Part shown: in pieces, positions 32,110 to 44,589 of the stretch
Position numbering within the stretch: the stretch's first letter is position 1
Layout: the number at the start of each line of letters is the position of its first letter
Assembly: GCF_035046485.1 (NCBI RefSeq)
Contig: NC_085137.1
Span: forward strand, 501,228,536 to 501,292,535
Source: Aedes albopictus
Taxonomy: Eukaryota; Arthropoda; Insecta; Diptera; Culicidae
DNA length: 64,000 nt
Reading direction: 5' to 3'
Translations under genes and position numbers: made by a program
The notes under the pieces: generated by a model
Seen by the model: only the letters and a program-made list of their open reading frames with translations
Database searches by the model: none
What the model was told of the DNA's origin: nothing

Positions 32110-33095
32110 CATGACCGTGGGTACACTGGAATGGTTTAGATTTCGACGGCTCAACATAGAGCGACTGAAACGTTTTCCTTCTCCTTCTCAGCCCTCCACT
32201 GCCGTGAGCAGCATAGTTGTCCTATGTTAATAGGGAAGCCCATAGAACAAGGGACAACCATGCTGCGCACATGGCAGTTCACCATCCGTAAATCTGCACT
32301 GATCAGTCTCTATCTTTCAAGAACTGCAACATCTAACCTCTAGTTGTATCCACCGTCAACACCGCCGTCGTGTTCGTTTTTTGTATATTGCTATAATTTA
32401 GAGAAAACTATCGGTTTTACGGTAGAACGAAAAGCTACCGAGCCCTAGCGATGCCTGGGATAGCCTTGGATACGACGCTGATGATCATTGTTTGTTGTTG
32501 GTTTTCAGTTCAATTCACCTTGCAAGCATGCTTTGATATGGCCTTCAGTTTCAATGATAGGATGATTTTAAAGCCTGCGGTAGGACTTTGACAGCTGCAG
32601 TAAAACTCGGCGGCTACCGCAGAGTGGATTTTTTTCTAAAAATCCGTAATAATGAATTTTAATGCCGAATCAAACCACCAGCAGAAACATCATAGCACTG
32701 TAGGGTGCAAGATGGGAGCCTAAAAACTAATGACAGTAATTTCGTCGTACCAAACCGCCTACTTGATCGAAAAAAAAAACCTTCGGTAATACGCTTGTTC
32801 AACAACATGCTGCTCCTTGCTTATATACCAAGAAAATATCAAACTGGGTGGTTGTTTTCAGTGTAATTACAAAAAAAAAAATGTATGCAACTTATTGCAA
32901 AACTCGATTTTGTCAGCAAATGTAAGACTAGTGCTAAAAAAATCAACATAAGTATTGCAACTTGTTGCATAAATAACTATTCTCACTATCGCAAAACATT
33001 TTATATGCAACTTGTTTTAAAACTCGATTTTTTCAGCACTAGTCGTAATATTTATTTTTTACACTGGCCCATGCACTGTCCATTTCAGTGCCAAA
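32110..33095. other. Spacer between inverted E copies, with R2 copy 2
   Basis: Holds an inverted R2 repeat (about 32395-32670), a short hairpin (about 32192-32270, CAGCATAGTTGTCC with GGACAACCATGCTG) and GCAACT-type repeats (32885-33060). No gene. Confidence 0.5.
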
Positions 33096-34020
33096 CCCAA
33101 CTAACAATCGCCAGCCGCAAACAAGCATGCATGCTGAATTGTTGCTTTATAATAGAAATTATAGCTGAACTAAAATTATGCTGTACACATTACTGTACAA
33201 ATGCTTTTTCAAATGAAAAAGTAGCCAATGTTCAACTTTTCGTTTTGGTATTAACAATGATAATTTAAAACACTTTTCAAGCGTTTAATAAGATTTTTAT
33301 TCGACTCGCAGTAATTCCTTTACAACATAGTTTAACAAGACTTTGTTCTGCTTCTTGTCAAGTTCATGTTAAAATTAGGACATGTATCTGTATAATGTGT
33401 TTTTCACAAGTCAAATAAGCGCTTTCGTTTCATTATACTTCGACTCAGAGTACATGATGAAAAACACGTGTTTTTACCGAACAACAGCTGAATTAATCTG
33501 TTGTTCAGTCGTTAACCATAATGTTGTGCTAATTCACCACTGCTGTATAGGAGTCAGAGTCTGATCATTATTAAACCACGGGAAGTTTATGTTTTCATTT
33601 GAGCGCTGCAATTCATCATCTCTAGGATGGCGCAGATAGGAAGGCATGCGGCTGGCAATCGACGGGTCTCGAGTTCGAATCTGGATTTAGGTAAATTTAT
33701 GTGTAGTTATTATTTCACAATATTTGTTCACAGCATTAAGTTCCAATCATAAACTCTCGTGGAAATTGAAAAATTTTGCAGTATTTTTATTTTTAATCAT
33801 TTTTGCTAAAGCTGAATAACAGCTTTACTATATATTTGTAAAACGGTTTAACAACAAACATCTTAGTTGGTACACAACACTATGCTTTAAAGTTTCTCCA
33901 AATTTGTGTGAACAAAGACCGAACAAAGGTTGTGCCTAAAAATTATCCAAATGTTATTCAGCACCATGCTGAATCAATTCGTCGTAAAGGCGCTTGTAAA
34001 ATGAGTGATTGTTAGTTGGG
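33096..34020. mobile_element. CAACTAACAATC-ended element E, copy 2 (uninterrupted)
   Basis: Ends CCCAACTAACAATC and GATTGTTAGTTGGG. About 925 bp, inverted relative to copy 1; the pair forms a large chromosomal palindrome around 32110-33095. Near 33626-33692 it contains a tRNA-like stretch with an A-box-like TGGCGCAGATAGG and a B-box-like GAGTTCGAATC. No coding capacity. Confidence 0.72.
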
Positions 34021-34469
34021 AACTGCCTACTTTTCCAAACTATTTCAAACAGTTGCATTATGGTTAATAATAGAACTCATTTGGGTTATACTTATGACAC
34101 ACATGTGATACAGGAATCACTGTAAATTTGCGCTTGAAATGAGTGCCACACTGATAATTCTCTCCGTCCAAGTCAGTCTTGTAAGAGTTTTCTTGACAGT
34201 GAGTACCGTTGTACGTGTATCACACTCATGTCTGTCCGTGGTATTACATTATGAACCATAATGTTTGAACCACAATCAGAGTTGTCATCAAGGCCGTTAC
34301 AGTAAAAGCTTACAAAACTGTGATGGTTATAGCACGGTTTGCTTGATCCAAATTTCGTATCTCGCATGATGGAACACGTGGAGTACCACTCTAGTTTACT
34401 CAGCTCGAAGAACCACGGTACTGACGGAAATGATCATATCTAGTGAATATTTTTGTCATTACCAAAAAA

Positions 34470-34607
34470 TTGCATGCAACTCGTTGTAAAACTCGATGTT
34501 CACAGCACTCGTCGTATTTATCCAACTCGGTGAGCCTGGTTGGATAAATATACGACTCGTGCTGTAAAAACCATAATTTTGCAACTCGTTGCATAAATTA
34601 CTATCAG
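34470..34607. repeat. GCAACTCG-type short palindromic repeat, copy 2
   Basis: Contains GCAACTCGTTGTAAAACTCG, ACTCGTCGTATTTATCC and its inverted counterpart GGATAAATATACGACTCG, and ends GCAACTCGTTGCATAAAT. The clearest copy of the family. Confidence 0.65.
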
Positions 34608-34653
34608 CGGACCAAATGCAAGATGACTCTAAAAGCATGCAATCTATGTATAG

Positions 34654-35524
34654 CAGTGGTGCTCAAACTGCGGCCCGCGGGCCGCATGCGGCCCTCGAAG
34701 CTCTTGAATGCGGCCCGCGGAGTACTTTGGAAACAAATTGTTGATAGTTCAAAATAATGAAAATATATTATTACAATTGTTGTGGAGGTTTTTTAGCACT
34801 GGAATAGCTCATTGTTTAGAATCGATTAACAGATAGAAGGCAGTAGAGATCTGAAAGTAAAAGTGTTGGGATGTTTGTGTCTTGGAGCAGCAATAAAATA
34901 CTATATAATGTAAGTTATATTTAAGATTAAAATGATCGAATATATAATAAAAAACTAAAATAAAATTCCAGCAATGAAGCTGACCACAAAAAGGCTGCTG
35001 TCAATAAGTATTTGTTCGCCCTAGTAGAAATACACTAATTTTCTGAAGCAGTCGCTTAACGGTCAGCTTCAATTCTATTTTAGTTTTCATTATAAATTCT
35101 TTGCTCCGAGACACAAACATCCCAACACTTTTCCTTTCAGTTCTCTACTGCCTTCTATCTGTTAACCAGTTCTAAACAATGAGCTATTCCAGTGCTGCCA
35201 GTTTTACCAAGCTAAAAAACCTCCACAACACCAGCCATAAGTAGCAATAAATAATTTGTTACTACAAATGACTGACAATTAGATAGAATTTCCGATTTTC
35301 AATATGTTTTCAATGATCAAACTTAAGTCTTGGAAAGTGTTGAAGTGCAAGAAAAACTTATCAAAATTATCGAAAAATCTATTATTTTCAAATACTAAAA
35401 TTGCCTTAGTAAAAAGTTAGAACACTTTTAATACAATATTCACGATAATTTTTATCCTGCAGCCCGCCGCTCAGACGCAAAATCTCAATTTGGCCCGCGG
35501 TATACATCGACCTGAGCACCACTG
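34654..35524. mobile_element. hAT-like non-autonomous element, 871 bp
   Basis: TIR CAGTGGTGCTCA at both ends with an exact 8-bp TSD ATGTATAG (34646-34653, 35525-35532). The CAGTGGT-type end next to CTGCGGCCCG is a common hAT terminus. Subterminal CGGCCCGCGG motifs sit at both ends. The interior is an imperfect palindrome (about 34775-35235, TTGTGGAGGTTTTTTAGC with its complement). No transposase frame. Confidence 0.88.
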
Positions 35525-35552
35525 ATGTATAGGGTATTGGTTTCCTTATTAA

Positions 35553-36758
35553 CCCTCTAATACCCAAATTTTTGATTTTGATCTAAATATCATTTTTCGT
35601 CATCTAAAATCGATTTAAACATGTTTTGGAAGATGATTCTTTTCAATTCTCGATTTCGTGAATTTCAGTTTTTGATTTTTCTAATTTTTATTTTTTGACA
35701 TCCTCACACTTTTATATTTTTCCTGGAAGCCAATTTGGGCAACGGATTTTTTTAGATGAAAACATTTTGAGATTATATGATTATTGTAGAAATATTATTA
35801 TTTTAAATTTTTTTCACAGAAAATTTTATTTTCCGTGTAATTTTAAGGAAAATAATTTTAGAGTGTATTCGATTCCCTTAAACTGTTAAACAAGGATAGA
35901 ATGATTTGGGAAAAATTTAAAATATGTTAATTGTAGCGATTCAATACAAACAATGACTTCTAAAAGGTAACTAAAACATAAATTTTTCAATGATTTTTAG
36001 AAAATGTAAATACGCTTCAAAATACACCAAAAACCATTTTGAGATACAGTCGGAACCCGCTCGTTGAGCCACGACCTCCACCCAACCAACGAATTCGATT
36101 CGCTAGTTGGGTGAAGTGACAGCAGTACAAGGGGCGTGCTCATTGTTTTTTTTTAATCATGTTTAGGTTGGAATCAAAAAGGAAAATTTTTCAATTTGTT
36201 TCACATTCAGAGCAAAACTGATACGTTTTGCAAGATACATATATGGCCAATGCGAGAAATAATTATTTTCACCCATTTTTAGTCGGTGAAGTGAAAATAA
36301 GATGTTTATGAAACCATCCGGGCCAAAAGCAAGCACAAAACGCTTTCAATGATCGACAAAATAAAGATTGCCGATGTTTTGCATTTGTTTCGAAGTAATT
36401 GTACATATTTTTTCTTTTTTTAAGAAATATGAAATAGAAATTCTTTTCGATTATCAGTAAAGTTTAAGAAACCAAAAACTCATTAGCTCGCCCCTCGGAA
36501 TTACAGATTGGTTGGCATTTTCAGTTTGACATTGAATTATGACATCCAGGTATTTTTTGGTTGGCTGACAGCTCAACTAACGGGGCCCCAACTAAAAAGT
36601 CACCCAACTATTAAGCCCCCAACCAGCGGGTCATGACTGTATACAGAACAATCCTAAATATCAGCCAAAAATATAAAAAAAATGATTTTCTTCGAAACAA
36701 AAATTACAAAAATGCTCAAACTATACCCCGTCTAAAGGCGGGATTGGGTATTAGAGGG
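35553..36758. mobile_element. piggyBac-like non-autonomous element, 1206 bp
   Basis: Inverted ends CCCTCTAATACCCAA, flanked by TTAA (35549-35552, 36759-36762). A Tc1/mariner-like MITE (36047-36639) is nested inside. No transposase was recognised. Confidence 0.82.
36047..36639. mobile_element. Tc1/mariner-like MITE nested in piggyBac-like element
   Basis: Ends CAGTCGGAACCCGCTCGTTG and CAGTCATGACCCGCTGGTTG (complement), flanked by TA (36045-36046, 36640-36641). CACCCAACT motifs recur near both ends. No coding capacity. Confidence 0.78.
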
Positions 36759-36762
36759 TTAA

Positions 36763-37541
36763 GCATGTGGTTCCCATTTTCATCCTACGAAATACAAAGG
36801 ATTAAAGCGCTGTTTGTTTTTTCTTATTTTTGTATTTTTTTGTTGGAAGTGAGTACCCATGAAAACAAAAAGAACGGAATCAGTCGGTGCCGTAAACGCT
36901 TGTTTACGAATAGGATGAATATGGGAGCGTGAGATTACTGATGGCACACATACCCTATTTGGTATGAAAAAGAAATTTGAAATCCAACATAATTTTAGAA
37001 CCAGAATTGTCCGCCATCTTGGATTTTCCGGTTACCATACTCGAACGTTGTACATCATTCTCATATCAAATGTGCCCTTGGAGCCAAAAAGAAGGTCTAG
37101 TCAAGAGTCTAGATTTGAACGTTGAAAGTCGAATGGACAAAATGATGTTGGATAGCCGACAAAAGTCATCACGAAAATTAACATAATTTATATATAAATT
37201 AAAATGTTCAAGGGCACATGCTTTGTTTAGCTAGTAATGATGTAAGGCGCTCCAAACACAGTTTGAATCACTAATCCAAAAACTATAATTACAATCTGAG
37301 AATGACATAAAAATTGATCCATCAAATAGTTAAACAGCAATAAGATTTTATTGAATTTGATTGGAACGTTTTTGAAGCAGAGGTAAGGCACCGTCACCAA
37401 TAGGTGAATTAATCAGTGTTTTTCTATTACACTACTATATTGAAATGTTTTCTTCATTCTTTGCCTTCGAAACCAAATGGAATAAATTTTTCCTTGTAGA
37501 TATTGTTATGTATAAAAATGCAGTGGCACCGTGGAACCGCG
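36763..37541. other. Unassigned DNA
   Basis: No recognisable gene. A plus-strand frame at 36977-37186 is open for 69 codons but resembles nothing known. Confidence 0.35.
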
Positions 37542-37944
37542 CATAACTCCACTAGCGTGCGCAGGGTTCTTGCTTAGGGGGGGCACTATACTAATGGTGC
37601 AATATATGTATGATCATGGTGCAAAATAGAATGATGGTGTTACACGCAATATGAATTCCCAAGTAGGGGTTTCAACATGTTGTGGTGCCAACATCACCAA
37701 GTACTTCATATTGGGATTCTAGAGAAGGCTTCGGATGGTAATGATTTCAAGGCAATACGAAACTTAAATATGAAGTCATTATCTCGACTCTTATAAAATT
37801 TAATAAACGTATCAAATACAATGGAGAACATCTAGAAAATTATCAATTATAGAAAAAAAAAATTGTCGTTGTGAAAGAATTTTGATCCTAGACAATTAAT
37901 GATGCTAGGAGAATGTCAGAACTCCTAGATAGAACATTTTGATC

Positions 37945-40900
37945 GGAATCCTTATTGCAATCTACAGAGATTCCTCCAGGATTTCTCCAAAGATTCGTGC
38001 TTGAGTTCCTCCAGGAATTCCCTCAGAAAACCTTCCAATAATTCCTTCAGAAATTCCTCCAGGAAGTGTCATATATTTCTCCAGAAATTCCTCAAATAAT
38101 TCCTCCAGGAATTCCTCCAGTAAATACTCCAGGAATTCTTCTAAAATTACCTCCAGGAATTCCGCCTGAAATTTCTTCTAGGAAAAATCCACTAGAAATG
38201 TCTGCCCCCAATATTTCCTCCAGGGATTCCTCTAGGAGTTGCCCCATCGAATCCCCCAGAAAATCCTTAAGGAATTTCTGATGAATATCTTCCTGGAATT
38301 CCTTGAGAAATTCCTCCAGGAGTTCCTTCAGAAAATTATCCAGGAAATTCTCAACGAATTTCTTCAGGAATTCCTTCAGGGATTCATCCATGAATCATTT
38401 CAAAAAATCCTTCTTAAATTCCTCAACTAATTCCTCCAGAAATTTCTCGAAAAATAACGCCAGAAATTCCTACAGGAATTCCTAAAAAAAATCCGCCGAG
38501 AATTCCTCATGAAATTCCTCCAGGGATTTCTCCAGAAAATCCTTTAGGAATTTCAGCCAGAATTTTTCCAGAAAATCCTAAAAGAATGTCTCCCGGAACT
38601 CTTCCAAAAATTTCGCGAGGAATCTCTACAGGAAATCCTCCACAGATTTCTCCAGTAGTTTCTCCAGGATTTTTTCCAGGACTTTTTTCAGGGGTTCATA
38701 ATGAATTTCTTCTCAAATTCCTCCAGATATGCCTTTAGAAATTCCTCGAGGGGTTCCTTCAGACATTTCTTTAGAAATTCCTCCAATATGCAACCAGTGA
38801 TTTCTTTCAGGAACCACGGATTCCTGCAGAAAATCCTAAAGGAATTTCTCCCAAAACTCTTCCAGGAATACCTCCAAGCAATCCTCTAGGAATTTCTTTA
38901 GGATTTTTTCCAAAAATTTCTTAAGCAATTTCTCCAGGGATTCATTACTGAATTTCTTCAGAAATTCCTCAGAAACTTCTTCCAGAAATTCCTCCAGGAA
39001 TTCCTTCAGAAATTCCTCGAGGAGTTCTTTCAGACATTTCTCCAGGAAGCCTCATATATTTCTCCAGAAATTCTTCAAATAAATCCCCCAGGAATTCCTC
39101 CAGTAAATACTCCTAAAATTCCTCCAGAGATCCCTCCTGACATTTTTCTAGGAAAACTCCTGAATGTCTGTCTGTCAGAATTCCCCCAATATTCCCTCCA
39201 CGGATGCCTCCATAACATGCTAAAGGAATTTCTCACGGAATTCTTCCAGGTATTCCTCAATAAATTTCTCAAAGGATTTTTCCATGGATTCCTTCAGGGA
39301 ATTCTCAAACAATTTCATCAGAAATTGCTTCATGGATTTCTTCAGAGATTCCACAAAAATCCTCCAGAAATTCCACCAGGAATTCTTTCAGAAATTTGTC
39401 GAGGAAGAACTCCTGAAATTCCTCCAGCAGTTCCTCCAGGCATTCCTCCAGAAAATCCTTTAGGAATTTCTGCCTGAGTTCCCCAAGAATGTCTCCCGGA
39501 ACCCTTCCAAGAATTCCTCGAGGAATTCCGCAAGGAAGTTGTCCAGGAAATCCTCCACGGATTCCTTCAGGAAATTCCTCAAAAAATTCCACCAGGTATT
39601 CGTTCAGAATTTACCCGAGTAGTTCCTTCAGACATTCCTCCAGAAATTCCTCCGAGATGCCTCCAGAGATTTCTCCCCGAAATTCATCCAAGGACTCCAC
39701 CAGAAAATCCTAAAGTAATTTCACCCGAAACTCTTTCAGGAATTCCGGGAGTTTCTCGAACGGTTCCGCGAGAAATTCCACCAGGGAATCCTCCACGGAA
39801 TCCCCTAGGAATTTCTCCAGGATTTTTTTTCCTGAAATTTCTTCAGGAATTCCTCCAGGGATACAATAATTAATATCTTCGGAAATTCCTCCAGATATTC
39901 CTTCAGAAATTCCTCGAGAAGTTCCTTCAGGCATTCCTCCATTTATTTTCTAGGAAGCCTCATATATTTCACCAGAAATTCCTCAAATAATTCCACTGGT
40001 AAATACTCCAATAGTTCTTCCAGAGATCCTCCTGAAATTTTCTTTTATGAATGACTGTCAGAATTCCTACAATATTTCATCTAGGGATTCCTCCAAGAAT
40101 TGATCCTCGCATTCCTCCAGATAATCCTGAATGAAACGGAACTCTTCCAGGAATTCCTCCTAGAATTCCTCGAAAAATTCCCCCATGGATTCCTCCAGGA
40201 AATTCTCAAGGCATTTCTTCAGGAATTCCTCTGAGGATTCATTTATGAATTTCTTCAGAAATTCCGCAAAAATTCTTTCAGAAATTTCTTAAGGAAGAGT
40301 GCCAGAAATTCTACCAGGAACTCCTCCAGGGATTCCTCTAAAAAATCCTCTGGGAATTTTCACCAGAACTACAGGGATTTCTCCTTGCATTCCTCAAAGA
40401 ATTCCCCAAGAACTTTTTCGAGGAGTTTCTCAAGGAGTTCTTGCAGGGATTCGTTAAAAAATTTCTTCAGAAATTCTTAAAAAATCCTGCAGAAATTCCT
40501 CCAGAAATTCATTCAGAAATTTCTCGAGGAGTTCCTTCAGAAATTTCTCCATGGAGGCTCATATATTTCTCCAGAATTTCCCCAAATAATTCCTCCAGTA
40601 AATACTCCAGAAATTTCTTCAGAATTACCTCCAGGAATTCCTCCAGAGATTCCTCATGAAATTTCTTCTAGAAAAAATCCTTTAGGAATGTCTGCCAGAA
40701 TTTCTTCAATATTTCCTCCTGGGATTCTTCAAGGAATTGCTCTACAAATTCCTCCAGAAAATCCTAAATGAATTTCTCCCGGAACTCTTTCAGGAATTCC
40801 TCCTGGAATTTCTCGAGCAATTCTTCCATGGATTCCTCCAGGACATTCTACAGGAAATTCTCAAGGACTTCTTCAAGGATTCATTCCTTCAACGATTTAT

Positions 40901-43900
40901 TCATGATTTTTTTCAAAAGTTCATCCAGAAATACCTCCGGGAATTACTCCAGAAAATCCTCTAGGAATTTCTGTCAGAATTCCTCCAGAGAATCTTAAAG
41001 AAATGTTTCCCGGAACCCTTCCAAGAATTCCTTCAGGGATACCTCTATGGATTCCTCCAGGAATTTCTCCAGGATTTTTTTTCAGGCATTCCTTCAGAAA
41101 TTCCTCCCTTCATGGATTCCACCAGAAATTTCTCAAAGCAAGGGATTTTTCCAGGAAATCCTTCACGGAATCCTCCACATAATACTTAATCAATTTCTCC
41201 TAGAACTCTTCTAGGAATTCCTCCAGGGATACTTCTATGGAATCCTCATGAAATACCTCCAGGGATTGCTGACGGAATTCCTACAGAAAGTTCTCTAAGA
41301 ATTTCTGCCAGAGTTCCTCAAATATTGTCTCCAGGGATTCTTCCAGAAATTCCTCGACTAATTCCTCCAGAAAATCCTAAAATACTCTTTTCCGGATCTT
41401 TTCCGGGAATTTCTCTAGGAATTCCTCCAGAGTTTCTTCATGGATCCCTCCGAAATTTCTTCGGGAATTCATCCATGAGTTTCTTCAGAAATTTCTCAAA
41501 AAAATCCTTTATTGATTCCTCGAGGACATTCCTCCAGGCAGCTTTACATATTTGTCCAGAAATTCCTTAAAGAAGTCATCCAGGAATTTCTCTAGTTATT
41601 CCTCTAAGAATTCATAAATGAATTCCTCCAAAAAGTCTGGAGGAATTGATCCAGAAATACCTCCCGGAATGCAAACATGGATTCTCCCAGAAATTTCTCC
41701 AGAGATTCCTGAAGAAAATCAACCAGGAATTTCTCCAGGAATTCCTCCAGGAATGTTTCGCAAAAAATACCTCAAAGAATTCTTTCGGGAATTCCTCCAG
41801 AAATTCCTCCATTCATTCCTTCAAAAAATTATTCAGTAATTCCATCTTGAATTTCTACAGGGATTCCTCCAGGAATTTCTGCAAGGAAACCTTAAGGAAT
41901 TCCTGCTCGGATTTCTCCAGAAAATCCTGAAGAAATTTGTCCCGGAACTCTTCCTGGAATTCCTCGTGAAATTTTTCCAGGGATTTCTACAGAATTTTTT
42001 TCAGGATTTTTTTTTTCTATATTTTTTTCCAGGAATCTCCTGGAACAACTATAAAAATTTTTCTAGTTTTTGCTCCAGAAAAATCACTAAAAAAAGTCTT
42101 CAAGGATACCCCCAAGAATTCCTCTAGGTATTCCTCCAAGAGTCCATCCACTGATTTCTCCAGAAAAAAACTTCTTCCGAAACTCTTCTAGAATTTTTTC
42201 AAAGAATTCCTTCAGGAAATCTTCCAGATTTTTTCCAGGAATTACTTCATTTTTTGAGGAATTTCTCCAGAAAAATCTTTAAGGATTCTTCCAGAATTTT
42301 TTCTAGGAATTCTCCAGGGATTCATCCTTGAATTCCTTCACAGATTGCTTCAGGAATCCCTCCTAGGATTACAGCAGGGATTTTTCCCGGATCTTTTCTG
42401 GGAATTTCTCTAGGAATTCCTTTAGGGATTTCTCCATGGATTCCTCCAGGAATTTCGTCGGGAATTCATCCAGGAGTCCATCCATGAGTTTCTTCAGAAA
42501 TTACTCAAAAAAAATCCTTCACAAATACCTCGAGGAGTTCCTCTAGACATTCCTCCGGGAAGCCTTAAATATTTGTCCAGAAATTTCTTAAAGAATTTAT
42601 CCAGGAATTTCTCTGGTTATTCCACCAAAAAAATCTTCAGGAATTTATCCAGAAATACTTTTCGTAATTCAAACATGGATTCCTCCAGGAATTTCCCCAG
42701 AGATTCCTCAAGAAAATCATCCAGGAATTTCTCCAGGAATGTTTCGCAAAAAAATCCTCAAAAAATTCTTTCGGAAATTCCTCCAGGAACTCCTCCATTA
42801 TTCCTGCAAAAATTCCTTCGTTAATTCTATCTTGAATACCTTCGGGAATTTCTACAAAGATTCCTCCAGGAATTTCTGCAAGGACTCCTAAATGAATTCC
42901 TGCTCGGATTTCTCCAGAAAATCCTGAAGAAATTTCTCCCGAAACTCTTCAAGAAATTCCTCGAGAAATTTCTCCAGGGATTTCTACAGACATTTTTTCA
43001 GGATTTTTTTCTGGAATATTTCAAGGAATCTCTCCAGAAATTTCTCCTGGGACAACTATAAAAATTGCTCTATGAATTGCTCCAGAAAATCATCTTAAAA
43101 ATTCTTCATGGATTCCTCCAAGAATTCCTCTAGGTATTCCTACAAGAATTTATCCACGGTTTTCTCCAGAAAAAAAACTTCTCCTGGAACTGTTCCAGGA
43201 ATTCTTCGAAAAATTTCATCAGGTATTCCCCCATAGATTTCGCCAGGAATTTCTCCAAGAATTCCTCCAGGGATTCCTCAATGATTTTTTTTTAGATATT
43301 CCTCAAAAATCCCTCTATGAGTTCTTTTGCTCAAGGAGTTCCTTTAATCATTCCTTCAGGAAGCCGCAAATATTTTTCCAGAAATTTTTCAAAGAATTCC
43401 TTTTTTTAGGAATTTCTCCAGAAAAACCTCTAGGGATTCTTCCAGAAGTTTCTCTAATAATTCTACGGGGATTCATCCTTGAATTGCTTTACGGATTCCT
43501 TCAGAAATTCCTCCTAGGATTTCTCTAGGAATTTTTCCAAAGCTCTCTCTAGGATTTTCTCTATGAATGTCTCCAGGGATTCCTCCAAGTATTCCTCCTG
43601 AAAATCCTTCAGAAATTCTTCCAATGATTCTTGAAAGCATGCCTCCAGAAATTCCTCCAAGAATTTTTTCGCGGATTCTTCCAAAAATTCCTTCATGAAT
43701 GACTCCACTGATTCCTCCAGAAATTGCTCCACAAATTCCTCCAGAGATTTTTCCAGTTATTTCTGCAAGGATTCGTCATTGAATTCCTCGAGTAATTCTT
43801 CCACAAAATCATGCAGGAATTTTTCCAAAAAAATTCTTCAGGAATTCCTCCAGCAATTCATCCTGGATTTCCTCCATGAATTATTTCATGGATTCCTTCT

Positions 43901-44575
43901 GTTACCCCTCCAGTATTTCATCCTGTTATTTCTTCACGGATTCCTTGAGGAATTCCTCCAGGGATTACATCAGGGATTTCTCCAGGAATTCTTCTAGAAA
44001 CTCCTCCAAATGTCCCTCCAGAAATTTCCTCAGGGATTCCTACAGAAATTCCTCCGGACATTCTTCCAGAAGTTCCTCCAGGAATTCTTACATGGAAACC
44101 TCCAGGCATTCTCCCAAGGATTCCTTCAGGAATGCCTTCAAAGAATCCTCCAGAAATTCTTCTAGGAATTTCTCCAGGGTTTCTTCCAGGAATGCCTCCA
44201 GAGTTTACTCTAGGGGTTCGTTAAAGAGCCCCTGCTAGAACTCCTTCAGACATTTGTTCAGGAGTTTATCGAAATATTTCTCCACAAATTCCTCCATGAA
44301 TTCTTTCACGAATTCCTCTACGGATTCCCCCAGGAAGTTCTTCAAGGATTCCTTTAGAAATGCCTCCAGGGAATTCCTTCAATAGTTTTTCCAGCAATTC
44401 CTTTAGTAGTTCCTCCTGCAAATTCTACAGGAATTTCTCTTGACTCCTCTTCCAGTTTTTGAGAGCTACGCTCAAGAATTCTTTCAAGTACTTCTTTAGT
44501 AATGCCTTCAGGGATTCCTCCTGAAATTTCTCCAGGGATTTCTCCTGAAATGTCTTCACGGATTACTAGAGATAT
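37945..44575. repeat. 6.6-kb degenerate 12-bp minisatellite (GAATTCCTCCAG)
   Basis: Unit consensus about GAATTCCTCCAG with frequent single-base variants, so GAATTC and AGGAATTCCT are very common. Because 12 is a multiple of 3, frames stay open for up to ~120 codons and give periodic peptides such as NSSR or EEFL; these are artefacts of periodicity. Related degenerate stretches occur at 19371, 20640, 30500 and about 60600. Confidence 0.95.
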
Positions 44576-44589
44576 ACGCCACGATTACG

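Noticed and set aside
37945..44575. Many open frames of 60-120 codons on both strands with periodic peptides (NSSR-, EEFL-, IPPG-like)
   Set aside because: They follow from a 12-bp repeat, which keeps all three frames periodic. Every frame on both strands is similarly open and there is no start, splice or domain evidence.
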